A program made the translations under genes and the position numbers. The notes beneath the pieces were generated by a model. It had not been told where the DNA came from and searched no databases. It saw only the letters and a list, made by a program, of their open reading frames with translations. From NCBI GenBank assembly GCA_963732655.1, contig CAVTAI010000001.1:913702-977701 (forward strand): a stretch of DNA of 64,000 nt. Reading direction: 5' to 3'. Numbering within the stretch: position 1 is the stretch's first letter; each line of letters begins with the position of its first letter. Origin of the DNA: CAVTWS01 sp963732655. Lineage in GTDB: Bacteria > Actinomycetota > Acidimicrobiia > Acidimicrobiales > SHLQ01. This document shows, piece by piece, positions 15,831-23,993 of the stretch.

Positions 15831-16063
15831 CCAGCATCTCCGTACATCCGGGCCGTGCGCTCACCATCGGACAGTTCAAACCAGCCCGGCGCGCCCCGGC
15901 CGCCGACCGACGCATCCCGCAGCGAGAACGGAGCCGGTTCGGGTCCGCGCAGACGCGCTTCCAGCGCTTCTTCGACGATGACCCGCAGCGTGGTTCCCCG
16001 GCGCGACGCCAAGGCCTTGGCCTCCCGCAACAGGTGGTCAGCAATATCGATGGTCGTCTTCAT
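15827..16063 (-). CDS. VapB-type antitoxin
   Basis: 78 residues starting MKTTIDIADHLLREAKALAS, the typical VapB beginning: one strand, then a helix, followed by TTLRVIVEEALEARLR. An ATG at 16075 would add MGTH. A 14-base palindrome overlaps both possible starts, suggesting autoregulation right at the translation start. Partner of the 15399 toxin. Confidence 0.82.
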   Translation of the reverse strand: MKTTIDIADHLLREAKALASRRGTTLRVIVEEALEARLRGPEPAPFSLRDASVGGRGAPGWFELSDGERTARMYGDAG

Positions 16064-16076
16064 ATGGGTACCCATA
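16063..16076. promoter_or_regulatory. palindrome TATGGGTACCCATA, candidate VapB operator
   Basis: A perfect 14-base palindrome spanning the two in-frame ATG codons of the antitoxin gene. Dimeric VapB proteins bind such short palindromes in their own promoters. The overlap with the start suggests a very short or absent leader. Confidence 0.5.
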
Positions 16077-16125
16077 CTAGCTGTACGGCGGCGCGGCAAT
16101 GCCCAGATCCGTGGACGAGGTCGCA

Positions 16126-17625
16126 TCAGCCGGTGACCGGTACGAGTAACGGCTGATCGGGTCGGGACCGGCTGGTCGACGCACTTCCATCCGAGGCCGA
16201 GAGGTCGCCGGAGGTGAGCCGGGCCCGATCCGCAGCCATCTGCCCGCTGACGTAGCCGAGACTGTCGTACCCGCCTCGCACGTTCAGGGCTTGCGCTGAA
16301 CTCCAGCGCGTGTCGTAGGTCTCGTCGACGCGGCTCTGACGGCTGGCCAGCACCGGGAGGAAGCTCGGGCCCATGTCGGCCTCCGCCTCGGTCATGACCT
16401 GAGCGTTGACCTCGGCGAGCCGGTCGCCGATCCGGTGCGCGTACGCCAGCCAGAACGACGAGCGGAACGACGCCCGACGGGACCGAGCCCCGGGAGGAGC
16501 CGACGCCGACGCCTGGCCGAGCGCCGCCTGCGCCTGCACGAGGAGCGACGTGAACAACATCTCGACGGCGCGGAGATCGGCTGCGAAACCCACGACCGAC
16601 GACAGGGAGCAGCCGGGGTGGAACACCGCCCGGCAACGCATGTTCTCGGCGATGAGCTGCACGAGCAACGACTTGGCGTCGGCGTACGGCTCGTCGACCG
16701 GGACACGGATCGTCTCGGGCGCCTCGCCGCTCGGCGACGCGGTGCCGTGGAGCAGGGCCTGGTCGATGGCGTGACGGGTGATCAGCTCCTGGGCCTTGGC
16801 CGTGAAGGCCTCGGCCTCGGCATCGAACGTCGTGGACTCGGCCTGGGACAGCAGCGCCCGGACCTTGGCCAGAACGGGATCCGCCTCCGCCGTCGCGCCA
16901 CCGACCGTGCGAGCGAAACGAGCCCGGTCAGATCCGGGCGGGGGAATGAGGGTCTCCAGGGGCGAGCACAACGACAACGCCACGACCAGGTCGACCGCCG
17001 CGGTCAACAACGACGCCACCGACAGATCGATCTCGGCCTCCCATGCGCCGTACCAGCCTGACGAGCCGCCGACGGGAGGCAGGTCGAGCTCCGCTTCCTG
17101 CGCTTCCCACCGAGGGTCGACGGCGGCCCCGGCTCGGGAGAACCGTTCGGCGCCGACCGCGAAGCGAGCCAGCCGAGCGCCCGCGGCCGACACCGAACGA
17201 CGGGCGTGACGCACGAGTTCGGTCGGTTGCCACCCGTTGGCCCACAGGAGGCGGACCGACGAGATCAGCGATCGCTCGATCTCGGCCCGCACCGTCGCCG
17301 GCGACGCGGCGGCCAATCCGGCTCGGGCGGTGCGGTCCAAGTCCGGATCGCGACGCCCCGCGGCCGCCTGGGCAAGCGACAGCAGGGCCTCGACCCGCTC
17401 GCGTTCGGTCCGGAACATCGGCTCCTGAGACTCGCGACGGTACGGCTGCTCGTCATGGTGCTGCCCGTACCCGTGGTCAGGCCCATCGCCGTGCCCATTC
17501 GTACGGCCGTACCCATGTTCATGACCGCACCCGTTCGCCTGCGGCCGCTCGCTCGGAGGCGGACCTGAACGACGCTGCCGATCCCGGACCTTGGCGGCCC
17601 GCCGTTGTCTGTTGTTCTTCCCCAT
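16126..17625 (-). CDS. DUF2786 domain protein with His/Gly-rich N-terminus
   Basis: 499 residues. After MGKNNRQRRAAKVRDRQRR comes a His/Gly/Tyr-rich stretch at about 30-62 (GHEHGYGRTNGHGDGPDHGY), plausibly metal-binding or disordered. The DUF2786 segment, DPVLAKVRALLSQAESTTFDAEAEAFTAKAQELITRHAID, lies near the middle. The C-terminal half resembles the DUF7168-type domain that usually accompanies it. The molecular function of the family is unknown. It stands alone between a TA pair and an alcohol dehydrogenase. Confidence 0.78.
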   Translation of the reverse strand: MGKNNRQRRAAKVRDRQRRSGPPPSERPQANGCGHEHGYGRTNGHGDGPDHGYGQHHDEQPYRRESQEPMFRTERERVEALLSLAQAAAGRRDPDLDRTARAGLAAASPATVRAEIERSLISSVRLLWANGWQPTELVRHARRSVSAAGARLARFAVGAERFSRAGAAVDPRWEAQEAELDLPPVGGSSGWYGAWEAEIDLSVASLLTAAVDLVVALSLCSPLETLIPPPGSDRARFARTVGGATAEADPVLAKVRALLSQAESTTFDAEAEAFTAKAQELITRHAIDQALLHGTASPSGEAPETIRVPVDEPYADAKSLLVQLIAENMRCRAVFHPGCSLSSVVGFAADLRAVEMLFTSLLVQAQAALGQASASAPPGARSRRASFRSSFWLAYAHRIGDRLAEVNAQVMTEAEADMGPSFLPVLASRQSRVDETYDTRWSSAQALNVRGGYDSLGYVSGQMAADRARLTSGDLSASDGSASTSRSRPDQPLLVPVTG

Positions 17626-17691
17626 GGAACGGAACCTACTGAGACCGTGTGACACTCAGAATGAGGGATCGAAAACGGAAGGAGCGACGGT

Positions 17692-18792
17692 TCAGAAGGT
17701 GATGACGGTGCGGCCGAGCACCTGGCCGGCTTCGAGATCGTCGAGCACGTCCGGCACGGCGTCGAGCGGCTTGGTGTCGCACACGAGGTGATCGAGATCG
17801 AGTCGACCGGCCAGGTAGTGGTCCACGAGCATCGGGATGTCGGCCACGAACCGGTTCGAACCCATCATCGACTGCTGCACCTTCTTGCCCATGAGCAGGT
17901 CGATCCCCGTCACCGTGAAGCTCCCGGCGAAGTCCATGATGCCGACGACGGTGAGCACGCCGCCGCCCCCGGTCATGGCGAGGCCCTGCTGCACCGTGGC
18001 CGGATTGCCGATCGCCTCGAACACGTACTGGGCGCCCCCGCCGGTGATCGCCTGCACCCGGGCCACGGCGTCCTCGGTCATCGCGTTCACCGTGGCCGTC
18101 GCCCCGAGCCGCTCGGCTAGCGCCAACTTCTCGTCGTCGACGTCGACTGCCACGATCGATCCGGCATGGGCCAGCCGAGCACCTTGGATCACCGAGAGCC
18201 CCACCCCGCCGACGCCGATCACCGCGACCGACGACCCCGGCGAGACCTGCGCCGTGTTCAACGCCGCGCCGACGCCGGTGAGCACTCCGCACCCGAGCAC
18301 GCACGCCCGCTCGAGCGGCATGTCCGGCCGGATCTTCACGATGTTGTTCTGGCCGACGAGCATGTACTCGGCGAATCCCCCGAGCCCCACGAACTGGCCC
18401 ACGGCCTCACCACCGCGGCGCGACAGGCGGCTCGGCTGCGACGGGTCGCGGGCGTACTCGTCGGTGAAGCACATATAGGTGCGACCCGACACGCAGTTCG
18501 CGCAGTGGCCGCAGAAGGCAGACAGGCAGGCCACCACATGGTCACCGGGAGCGAAGGTGCGAACGCCCGGTCCGACCGCCTCGACCACACCGGCCGGCTC
18601 GTGACCGAGCACGAACGGCGTGGGGAACGAGATGCCGTGACCGTGCAGGGCATGCAGGTCGCTGTGACACACACCCGTGGCGACGGTGCGCACGAGCACC
18701 TCACCGATCCCCGGTTCGCCGACCTCGACCTCGTCGATCCGGGCCGTACCGGGCACCGACTCGACCACCGCCGCCCGCATCATCGTCGTCAT
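17692..18792 (-). CDS. zinc-dependent alcohol dehydrogenase (MDR superfamily)
   Basis: 366 residues. Catalytic zinc ligands are in TGVCHSDLH and GHEPAGVVEAVG. The structural zinc site is CGHCANCVSGRTYMC. The NAD-binding Rossmann motif is VIGVGGVGLSVIQGA. The pattern is that of the class III/Rxyl alcohol dehydrogenases oxidising primary alcohols or related substrates with NAD. I start at the ATG 18790-18792. It is monocistronic. Confidence 0.92.
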   Translation of the reverse strand: MTTMMRAAVVESVPGTARIDEVEVGEPGIGEVLVRTVATGVCHSDLHALHGHGISFPTPFVLGHEPAGVVEAVGPGVRTFAPGDHVVACLSAFCGHCANCVSGRTYMCFTDEYARDPSQPSRLSRRGGEAVGQFVGLGGFAEYMLVGQNNIVKIRPDMPLERACVLGCGVLTGVGAALNTAQVSPGSSVAVIGVGGVGLSVIQGARLAHAGSIVAVDVDDEKLALAERLGATATVNAMTEDAVARVQAITGGGAQYVFEAIGNPATVQQGLAMTGGGGVLTVVGIMDFAGSFTVTGIDLLMGKKVQQSMMGSNRFVADIPMLVDHYLAGRLDLDHLVCDTKPLDAVPDVLDDLEAGQVLGRTVITF

Positions 18793-18896
18793 GGCGATCC
18801 CCCTCGACGACGGCGACCGTAGCAAAGCGATCTCGCGGCCGCCGCCGCGACCCGCACTCACCGACGTTCGGCCCGAACGAAGGCCCGACCCCTCCC

Positions 18897-18914
18897 GGTA
18901 GCACTTGTGCTACC
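18897..18914. promoter_or_regulatory. inverted repeat GGTAGCAC-TT-GTGCTACC, candidate TA operator
   Basis: Two perfect 8-base arms with a 2-base centre end 9 bases before the antitoxin ATG at 18924. The position and symmetry are those of an autoregulatory operator for the Phd/VapB antitoxin. Confidence 0.6.
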
Positions 18915-18923
18915 ATTGATGAG

Positions 18924-19187
18924 ATGATCACCGTCGGGCTCCGAGAACTCCGCCAAGATGCGTCTGACCTCGTTCGACGAGTCGAGGGCGGAGAGGAGAT
19001 CGAGATTACCGTTGCGGGACGGCCCGCCGCTCGCCTGGTTCCTGTGATCCCTCGGAGGTGGCAGAGATGGTCGGATGTCGCGGACCTGTTCGCCGGCCCA
19101 CCCGATCCGACCTGGGACCACGACCGCGACCTGATCGATCAGTCGCTCGCCGACCCGTGGGAGGGCCGCCATGAAGGCGATTCTTGA
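18924..19187 (+). CDS. Phd/YefM-type antitoxin
   Basis: 87 residues. The N-terminal Phd fold reads MITVGLRELRQDASDLVRRV, then GEEIEITVAGRPAARLVPV, which are hallmark segments of Phd/VapB antitoxins. The acidic C-terminus (DLFAGPPDPTWDHDRDL) would neutralise the toxin. It overlaps the toxin gene by 17 bases. A palindromic operator candidate lies immediately upstream. Confidence 0.88.
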   Translation: MITVGLRELRQDASDLVRRVEGGEEIEITVAGRPAARLVPVIPRRWQRWSDVADLFAGPPDPTWDHDRDLIDQSLADPWEGRHEGDS

Positions 19188-19551
19188 CACCAGCGTGTTG
19201 ATCGCCGCCGACGTCCCCGCACTGGACGGCGAACTCGCGATCAGCACGGTCTCACTCGCCGAACTGCACTTCGGTGTGCTCGTCACCACCGATGAGTCGA
19301 TCCGCGCCGATCGCCTGCAACGGCTTTCGCGCCTCCAACGCCGGTTCGATGCACTGCCCGTCGACGCCGAGGTGGCCGACCGATATGGCCAACTCGCAGC
19401 CGCCGTCGCCGGCACCGGGCGCCAACCGCGATCGCGGGTGATGGACATCCTTATCGCCGCGACCGCGCTCGCCCACGGCGCCCGGCTCTACACCCGCAAC
19501 TCCGCAGACCTCGTCGGGATGGAGCACCTCCTCGACATCGTCACGGTCTGA
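19171..19551 (+). CDS. VapC-family PIN-domain toxin
   Basis: 126 residues. Acidic PIN residues occur in ILDTSVLIAAD, VSLAELHFGV, VMDILIAATALAHGARL and YTRNSADLVG. Predicted RNase, partner of the preceding antitoxin. All expected catalytic acids are present. It converges with the VWA gene 19571-20248 across a 19-base gap. Confidence 0.88.
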   Translation: MKAILDTSVLIAADVPALDGELAISTVSLAELHFGVLVTTDESIRADRLQRLSRLQRRFDALPVDAEVADRYGQLAAAVAGTGRQPRSRVMDILIAATALAHGARLYTRNSADLVGMEHLLDIVTV

Positions 19552-19570
19552 GATCCGTTCGACCCCGCAC

Positions 19571-20248
19571 TCACCGGCGTTCGGCCCGTTTGGTTCCCCG
19601 GAAGAAGTCGTCCCGGTCCATCGGCGCGGCGCCTCGCACGTCGTCTCGCCACGCCGTGAGCGACGCCGACAGCGCCGAGAACGCGACGTCTGCCCCCGGC
19701 GCATCGGGCGTGAACTGCTGCACCGACCGAGGGTCGATACCGATGCCTTGCGACTCGGCGTACGTGTCGATCCCGGCACCGAGGAACACGAACGTCCAGC
19801 CGGCTTCGCGCCGAAGGTCGACGAGCCTTCGCACCTCGGCGAGCCGGTAACGGCTGCTGCTGTTCTCGTGGCCGTCGGTGACGACCGCGATGACGACCTC
19901 CTCGGTTGGCTGGCCGAGCCCGGCGAGCACGTCGGCCCTCATGGTCACGTGCTCGATCAACCGGCCGAGCGCATCGAGCAGCGGAGTGCCGCCCCGAGGG
20001 ACGAACGTCGCGGCGGTGAGCGGCAGCATCTCGGCCACCGGTATTGCGTCGGCGAGCATCTCGTGCGGATCTTCGGTGTCGAACTGAACGAGCGTGATGC
20101 GGGCGTCGGGGCCGTGGGCCGCCTGGTCGCTCAGAAGTCCGTTGACGCCGTCGACGACGTGCTCGGCCATCGACTCCATGGAACCGGAACGGTCGAGCAG
20201 GATGGCGAGGTGCACAATCGGGGTGGTGGGGTCGGTCGGGGTGCTCAT
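19571..20248 (-). CDS. von Willebrand factor A domain protein
   Basis: 225 residues. The VWA fold carries a MIDAS metal site: DRSGSM near residue 19, TFVPRGGTPLLDAL supplying the Thr, and VVTDGHENSSS supplying the Asp. I start at the ATG 20246-20248, behind GAGGAGACGTT; the longer frame extends across the divergent promoter. Cytoplasmic, no membrane helix. It is transcribed divergently from the sigma-like/LRV/AAA/metallopeptidase operon and may belong to that system, since VWA and MoxR proteins commonly work together. Confidence 0.85.
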   Translation of the reverse strand: MSTPTDPTTPIVHLAILLDRSGSMESMAEHVVDGVNGLLSDQAAHGPDARITLVQFDTEDPHEMLADAIPVAEMLPLTAATFVPRGGTPLLDALGRLIEHVTMRADVLAGLGQPTEEVVIAVVTDGHENSSSRYRLAEVRRLVDLRREAGWTFVFLGAGIDTYAESQGIGIDPRSVQQFTPDAPGADVAFSALSASLTAWRDDVRGAAPMDRDDFFRGTKRAERR

Positions 20249-20327
20249 AACGTCTCCTCGGGTCTCGGCCGGCCGGATCGTCCGGGCTCGGCCTGTCCCC
20301 CACCCTGTAGAGAGCCGCTGTGACACC

Positions 20328-21155
20328 GTGACCGCACCCGCTGCGAGCCCCGCCGAGGTCCACGCGCTGATGGTCGCCATGGCCGGCGGCGACCCGGCCA
20401 GCGTCTTCACGTTCCTGGAACGATGCCGCCGGTCACTGGTCGGCACCGTCCGCTCGATCCTCGATGACCTGGGCCGCCCCGACCTGGTCGCCGACCCCGC
20501 ACTGGTCGATGCGCTGGTGATCGACGCCGCGTTCGTCCTCTTCGACGTCGCCCCCGGCTGGCGACCTGGCACCGCGTCGCCGTGGCGATGGGCCCATCGG
20601 GCGATCCGTGCCGCGGTGGTGGCCGAGATCGGTCACCCGTCCATCGGGCTCGATGCCGAGGTCGAGCCGGACCGGCTGGTCGGACCCGCGCCGGACGAGG
20701 CGACGTTCGACGTCGACCTCGATGCGATGGCGCGGCGCCATCCCGCCATCGCCGCCTATCTGGACGAGATCGGCCGGGTCGCCGGTCGCCATCGCGACCT
20801 CGTCATCGAGTACCAGATCCAGCAAGCCTGTGGCGATCCCTCGCCCGCCCACACCGTCGCCGAGCTGTTCAACACGAGCGCGGCGAACGTCCGCCAGATC
20901 GTGAGCCGCACCCGTCGCGCCCTCAAGCACGGCGCCGGGCGCGTCGCCGTCGACGAATCGATCGACCGCTCGGCCGCGCTGCTCCCGCGCCGCCCGGAAA
21001 TGGGCGCCGCCATCGAATCGAGCGCGCCGGTCGCCCCGACAGCGCCGGCGCCGGCGCCGCCCGCGATCACTCGCGTCGTCGATCGTTCCGGCTGGCGGAG
21101 CCGGGCTCGGGCGTTGCTCGGGCTGGCGCTCGGCCACCGCCAGCACGGGAGCTGA
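20328..21155 (+). CDS. sigma-factor-like helix-turn-helix protein
   Basis: 275 residues from a GTG. A helical domain (RSLVGTVRSILDDLGRPDLV ... HRAIRAAVV) is followed by a region-4-like helix-turn-helix (VAELFNTSAANVRQIVSRTRRALK, about 185-210), as in sigma-70-type proteins. A proline/alanine-rich linker then leads to an Arg-rich tail. No clear region 2 promoter-melting motif, so it may be a DNA-binding regulator rather than a true sigma factor. Its stop overlaps the next ATG (TGATG). Confidence 0.65.
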   Translation: MTAPAASPAEVHALMVAMAGGDPASVFTFLERCRRSLVGTVRSILDDLGRPDLVADPALVDALVIDAAFVLFDVAPGWRPGTASPWRWAHRAIRAAVVAEIGHPSIGLDAEVEPDRLVGPAPDEATFDVDLDAMARRHPAIAAYLDEIGRVAGRHRDLVIEYQIQQACGDPSPAHTVAELFNTSAANVRQIVSRTRRALKHGAGRVAVDESIDRSAALLPRRPEMGAAIESSAPVAPTAPAPAPPAITRVVDRSGWRSRARALLGLALGHRQHGS

Positions 21156-22804
21156 TGCCCGGACGCCCCCGGCGGGCTCGAGACGCCGACGCCCGACTCG
21201 TGCGCGCCCGAACCGGGGTGACATGGATCGGGCGGCCGTCGTCATTACGCTGCGGCCGGGGTGGGACCTGCCAGGAGGCCGACGGCACACCGTTGACAGC
21301 GACGAGCCCCCTCACCGATCTCGACCGCGCCGAGCGCCTCGCCCTCGCCGGGCATCGACTCACGCCTCCGGACACGCTGGCCGCGCTCGCTCACGATCCC
21401 GACCCCGCCGTCCGCCGAGCCGTGGCTGGCAACCGCGCCAGCCCGGTCGAGGTGCTGACACGGTTGGCCGCAGACGACGAGGCGCCCGTGCGCATCCGGG
21501 TGGCCGGCAATCCGTCCACGCCGGCCCACGTCATCACCACCCTGGCCACCGACGAGGACCGGGCGGTCCGGCAGCGCGTGCTCGCCAACCCGTCCGCTCC
21601 CGTGCCCACCGTGGTGGCCGCGCTCGACGACCCCGACACTCGGGTGACCACGGCGGCGTTCGCGGCTATCCGTCGCCGCCAGGCCTGGCCGGCACTGCCG
21701 CCTGACCGGGCGTGCACCGCCGCCGATCAGGTGTCGCTGGCGGTACGGCGCCTCATCGCGTCCAGCCCGAAGACGCCCACGGCCGTCGTCGACCACCTGC
21801 TTGCCCACGAGACGACCCAGGTGCAGGCGGCGTCGAATCCGGCGGCGAGCCCTGCGGCACTCTTCCGGGCCTCGCGGTCGGTGATCAGTACCGACCTCGC
21901 CCTCGCCTTGGCGGCCAACCCGAGCACGCCCACCGCCATGCTCGACGAGCTGAGCCGGCGGGCGGATCCGCCGGCGCTGCGCACGCTGGTCGCCGCCCAC
22001 CCGAGCACCCCGGTCGACGTGCTGGTGGGCTGCGCCTCTTCGCCTTCTTGGTATGTCCGAGCGGCGACGGCAGGAAACCCGGCCACCCCGCCGACGATCC
22101 TCGAGCAGCTGGCCGCCGATCCCTCCTGGGCCGTGCGATGGGCCGTCGCTGCCAACGTGGCTACGCCGCCGTCGCTACTCGGCCCGCTGGCCATCTCGGG
22201 CTCGGCGGTCGCCCTCGCGGTGGCCACCAACCCGGCCGCTCCCGCCGGCGTCGTGGACCAGCTCGTGGCCGACCCGAGTGTCTGGGTCCGCGGCACCGCC
22301 GTGGGCCACGGCGAGGCCTCGGCTGAAGCCCTGGCCCGAGCATGCGCCACGCTCGCCGAGCCGGCCTGGCTCCTCGCCCGGGCCGTGACCAACCTGCGAT
22401 GCCCCGACGATGTCCGCGAGGTGGTGGGCACCTGGCTGGCCCTCGGCGGAGCCGCCGGACACGACATCCGGTTCGATCCCGTGACGGGGCGAGGGAACCC
22501 CGGGCCGACCAACCGAGCCGCCCGACTCAACCTGGCCGCGCTGGCTGACTCCGACGCCCACGTGGTGGTCGACGCTCATCCCCTCTGGCCCGTCCGGGTC
22601 GCCCGGCTCTCGCGCTCAGACGCCGACATCACCGCAGGGATCGAAGATCCCTCGCCCGAGGCGCGCCGCCAGATCATCCGCCTCCCCGGCATCGATCCCG
22701 CCGTGTGGCCGGCCCTGCGCGCCGACCCCGACCGGTTGGTGCGCTCCACCGCCGAACGCCGGACGTCCCCGCCGGTTCGACGCATGCTGCGAGCGAGAAG
22801 GTGA
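21155..22804 (+). CDS. leucine-rich-repeat-variant (LRV) protein
   Basis: 549 residues, ATG coupled to the preceding stop behind GGGAG. From about residue 60 onward it is built of 20-25-residue helical repeats of the LRV type: VRRAVAGNRASPVEVLTRLA, then VRIRVAGNPSTPAHVITTLA, VRQRVLANPSAPVPTVVAAL, and further N-P-x-T/S-P units to about residue 400. Such solenoids bind partner macromolecules. Two cysteines near the N-terminus (RCGRGGTC) are too few for the Fe-S cluster known in LrvA. Probably the recognition or scaffold part of the module. Confidence 0.82.
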   Translation: MPGRPRRARDADARLVRARTGVTWIGRPSSLRCGRGGTCQEADGTPLTATSPLTDLDRAERLALAGHRLTPPDTLAALAHDPDPAVRRAVAGNRASPVEVLTRLAADDEAPVRIRVAGNPSTPAHVITTLATDEDRAVRQRVLANPSAPVPTVVAALDDPDTRVTTAAFAAIRRRQAWPALPPDRACTAADQVSLAVRRLIASSPKTPTAVVDHLLAHETTQVQAASNPAASPAALFRASRSVISTDLALALAANPSTPTAMLDELSRRADPPALRTLVAAHPSTPVDVLVGCASSPSWYVRAATAGNPATPPTILEQLAADPSWAVRWAVAANVATPPSLLGPLAISGSAVALAVATNPAAPAGVVDQLVADPSVWVRGTAVGHGEASAEALARACATLAEPAWLLARAVTNLRCPDDVREVVGTWLALGGAAGHDIRFDPVTGRGNPGPTNRAARLNLAALADSDAHVVVDAHPLWPVRVARLSRSDADITAGIEDPSPEARRQIIRLPGIDPAVWPALRADPDRLVRSTAERRTSPPVRRMLRARR

Positions 22805-22871
22805 ACCTGAACCCATGAGCTGCACGCCGCCAGCGACAGTGAGCGAGAAAGCGAAGCTGATCACATGAGCT
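22791..22871. repeat. 50-bp direct duplication across the LRV/AAA gene junction, with a possible 17-codon leader ORF
   Basis: The 31-base segments at 22791-22821 and 22841-22871 match at 26 positions and both end in ATGAGCT. The second copy supplies the ribosome site and start of the AAA gene. From the first ATG (22815) a 17-codon frame (MSCTPPATVSEKAKLIT) ends with its TGA overlapping the AAA start, so it could act as a translational coupler. Existence of the peptide is speculative. Confidence 0.5.
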
Positions 22872-23983
22872 CGACCTCACGCGAGGCCCTCCCCATCGCC
22901 GTCGCCGCCGGCGTGCCCGTGCTGCTGTGGGGCGGCCCGGGCACCGGGAAGACATCGGCCCTGATGCAGTTGGCCGCCGACGCCGGACTGCCGTGCGAGG
23001 TGGTGATCGCCAGCATCCGCGAACCATCCGACTTCGCCGGCCTCCCCGTCATCCAACCCGACGGCGGTTCTGTGGTCATGGCCCCACCACGGTGGGCCGA
23101 GCGTTTGGCCGCCGTCGAACGCGGCGTCTTGCTGCTCGACGAGTTGTCCACCGCGCCACCGGCGGTGCAGGCGGCACTGCTTCGGGTGGTCCTGGAGCGA
23201 GCCGTGGGTGACCTCCAGCTCCCGGACGGCGTGGTGATCGTGGCGGCCGCGAACCCGGCCGACGAGGCCGCCCACGGCTGGAACCTCGCCGCGCCGCTGT
23301 CCAACCGGTTCTGCCACCTGGACTGGACGACCGACGCGGCCGAGTGGGCCGACGGCCTCGTCGGCGGTTTCCCCCGACTCACCCTGCCGGTCCTCGACGC
23401 CGCCGACCGGGCGTCGCACGTCGTGCGGGCCCGGGCCGAGGTCGCCGCGTTCCTCCGGCGGCGGGCGGCGCTGCTCTACCGGTTGCCGCCGTCGCAAGCC
23501 GAGGCGGGCCGGGCCTGGCCGTCACCTCGCTCGTGGACCATGGCGGCCACCCTCCTCGGCACCGCCGATGCAGCCGAGGCCAGCCCGGAGGCGACCGCGG
23601 TGCTCGTGGCCGGCTGTGTCGGCCCCGTCGCCGCCGCCGAACTGTTCGCCTGGCGTGACGAGGGGTCGCTCCCCGACCCCGAGGAGGTGCTGCGTGACCC
23701 CGCGTCGCTGGTTCTGCCCGAGCGAACCGACCGGGCCTACGCCGTGCTCGCGTCGATCGTCGGTGCTGTGGCCGCCAACCCGACGCCGCAACGCTGGGAA
23801 GCGGCCTGGCGGGCCATGGCCCACGGAGCGCGCACCGACAGCCCCGACATCGTCATCCCCGCGGCGCGCCAACTCGTGGCCAACCGGCCCGACGGGGCCG
23901 TGCCCCCGGCCGAGGTGCTGTCGGTGATGGCCCCCTTGTTGCGCGAAGCGGGCATGCTCGACAGCTTCGCCCCCCGCCCGTAA
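22865..23983 (+). CDS. MoxR-type AAA+ ATPase
   Basis: 372 residues. Walker A is GGPGTGKTSA (about 24-33) and Walker B is GVLLLDELST (about 86-95). Sensor 1 is VIVAAANPAD, with an Arg finger region near LSNRFCHLDW. This is the MoxR/dynein-related AAA_5 type that remodels proteins with VWA partners. The C-terminal helical part (YRLPPSQAEAGRAWPSPRSW) is typical. The next gene, a VWA-containing metallopeptidase, starts 10 bases downstream. Confidence 0.92.
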   Translation: MSSTSREALPIAVAAGVPVLLWGGPGTGKTSALMQLAADAGLPCEVVIASIREPSDFAGLPVIQPDGGSVVMAPPRWAERLAAVERGVLLLDELSTAPPAVQAALLRVVLERAVGDLQLPDGVVIVAAANPADEAAHGWNLAAPLSNRFCHLDWTTDAAEWADGLVGGFPRLTLPVLDAADRASHVVRARAEVAAFLRRRAALLYRLPPSQAEAGRAWPSPRSWTMAATLLGTADAAEASPEATAVLVAGCVGPVAAAELFAWRDEGSLPDPEEVLRDPASLVLPERTDRAYAVLASIVGAVAANPTPQRWEAAWRAMAHGARTDSPDIVIPAARQLVANRPDGAVPPAEVLSVMAPLLREAGMLDSFAPRP

Positions 23984-23993
23984 GGGACCCGAG

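Noticed and set aside
20328..21155. A true ECF sigma factor
   Set aside because: Only the region-4-like helix-turn-helix is convincing; no recognisable region 2, so I call it sigma-like.
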